The translations under genes and the position numbers were made by a program. Source: Glandiceps talaboti (lineage: Eukaryota; Hemichordata; Enteropneusta; Spengelidae). From it: 64,000 nucleotides of DNA. The notes under the pieces are model-generated. The model made no database searches, had not been told where the DNA came from, and was given only the letters and a program-made list of their open reading frames with translations. This document shows, piece by piece, positions 62,885 to 64,000 of the stretch (positions are counted from its first letter, which is position 1; every line of letters begins with the position of its first letter). Location of the stretch: the NCBI RefSeq assembly GCF_964340395.1, contig NC_135556.1, positions 6,930,001-6,994,000 on the forward strand, given 5' to 3'.

Positions 62885-64000
62885 CTAAAAGAAACGACCG
62901 TGTAATTTTCTATAGAAGTGATTCAAATTCAAGTTGCAAATCATTGTACGCTTCAAAGAATACGAGATCTGATCTTCTTTGTAGAAGGACAGGGTCAACA
63001 CATATTTATGAAGAAACGGGTCAAATTTCTGATAACAAAAAATCGAACAAGGCATGTACACTATACGGTTGCATTTGTTGACCAAATATTTAATCAATAT
63101 ACGGTTTTCACGTATGCGATGGACATTGAATTTGCGAAGGTAAAATTTCGGGTGTGTACAAAACACAGGTACAGGCCAGGTACAGGCAAGGCCAGGCCAG
63201 GCCAGGCTAGGTATCGGTTGAATATTTTTTTATTCACATTCAGATCCAACGATGTGAATCCGTCATTATATTTGGTGTAGATTTCGATTAGTTGTCAGGT
63301 TATTTTATCTCAGCAATTCGCCATCAGTTATCTTTGTTTTCAAAATCACCATGCAATTAGTGTCTTCAGTTCAAGGAATTACATCCCCAAAGATGAATAA
63401 CGATCGAGCAAGTGACTCTGTTTCACGACTGGAAATCGGTCACCCTAACTCAGAGGGTAAACCTTTGGCAGTTTGCAAAAATTGATAAAAATTAATGCCC
63501 TCCGTACCTAATTTTTTGTTGAAATGAGATGAGTACGTAAACGCGTTCCAGATGAAAAGGTCAAAGGTTATTCAGGGGGCAATGTAACATGTATAGTAAT
63601 AGTCATTAGAATTTAACAAATGAAACATTGTGTGTAATAATAAGAATGTTTCAAAGTTAGCCTTATATTAAATCTGTTTTAAATGAATGTTCAAAAATAT
63701 ACTTATACTGCTGGGGGTGGAGTCCTCAACGGCAAGAGTCTGGGTAACCGAGACTAACATATATATTGTATCAGAGGTCAATGATTTGGCACACAAAAAT
63801 CAGGTTAGGTGATGGGTACAGTACATTCTATGCTTTGTAATTAAGGATTTCCACCATTGTATACATCTACCATTTATACGCATTTCTTTTGTATGCAATG
63901 TAACAAGTAGGTGTTGATTTCTACTTGTCTACTACACACTCTACGACACATCTACATGTACATGCTCCTTGTGAGCAGTAATTATGATGTTAGTATTTTC
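62885..64000. other. MFSD8 intron / upstream region, no exon found
   Basis: The minus strand was read for the N-terminal helices and the GLLGIG-type block expected upstream of the exon at 62884; none was seen. A short GGCCA-rich repeat lies at about 63168-63210, and a GAGTCTGGGTAACCGAGACTA block at about 63737 resembles one at about 57124 (GAGGCTGGGTAATCGAGACTA), probably repeat ends. Confidence 0.4.

Overview
The window is nuclear DNA from an animal, most likely a marine invertebrate bilaterian (lancelet, hemichordate, brachiopod or mollusc grade; I cannot fix the phylum). The reasons are spliced genes with GT-AG introns of a few hundred bases to a few kb, clear orthologues of the metazoan genes FANCF and MFSD8, a DIRS-type tyrosine-recombinase retrotransposon, LINE 3' ends, many short inverted-repeat elements (MITEs) and long TA, TCTG, CA and TACA microsatellites. 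Nothing looks prokaryotic apart from one protein domain, described below.

Layout. 1-11 kb: three small same-strand genes (about 1.98, 4.9 and 10.7 kb) encode 83, 113 and 119 residue single-pass membrane proteins. Their first 37 residues align without gaps, so this is a tandem family that I do not recognise. MITEs and a satellite-like array separate them. 13.17-15.70 kb: a four-exon gene, all introns phase 1, encodes a 184-residue secreted protein whose mature part resembles the bacterial DUF6973 domain. 16.96-25.0 kb, minus strand: FANCF in nine coding exons (388 aa), although human FANCF has no introns in its coding region. 25.14-39.79 kb, plus strand: a 14-exon gene of about 1,531 aa with an N-terminal coiled coil, an acidic run, a SAM domain, further coiled coils and a TKL-type kinase domain. 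It starts head-to-head with FANCF across less than 200 bp.

39.8-57 kb is an accessory stretch. It holds LINE relics, foldback elements, a lone MFSD8-like last exon at 43.6 kb, a broken multi-exon gene of an uncharacterised invertebrate family with an N-terminal zinc region resembling RAG1 (47.1-51.5 kb, minus), a small HIRAN-domain gene (52.4-53.3 kb, minus) and a decayed DIRS-like element (53.5-57 kb, minus) whose recombinase tyrosine codon reads as a stop. 57.97-62.88 kb, minus strand: the last seven exons of MFSD8. Its 5' exons were not found and probably lie beyond the window.

FANCF (DNA crosslink repair) and the SAM kinase may share a promoter region. MFSD8 (lysosomal membrane transport) has two possible last exons 14 kb apart, with the accessory stretch between them. 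The small membrane-protein cluster and the secreted DUF6973 gene are the least explained and most interesting parts. Exon joins were derived by hand from splice-site sequence, reading frame and phase; none has been checked against RNA.
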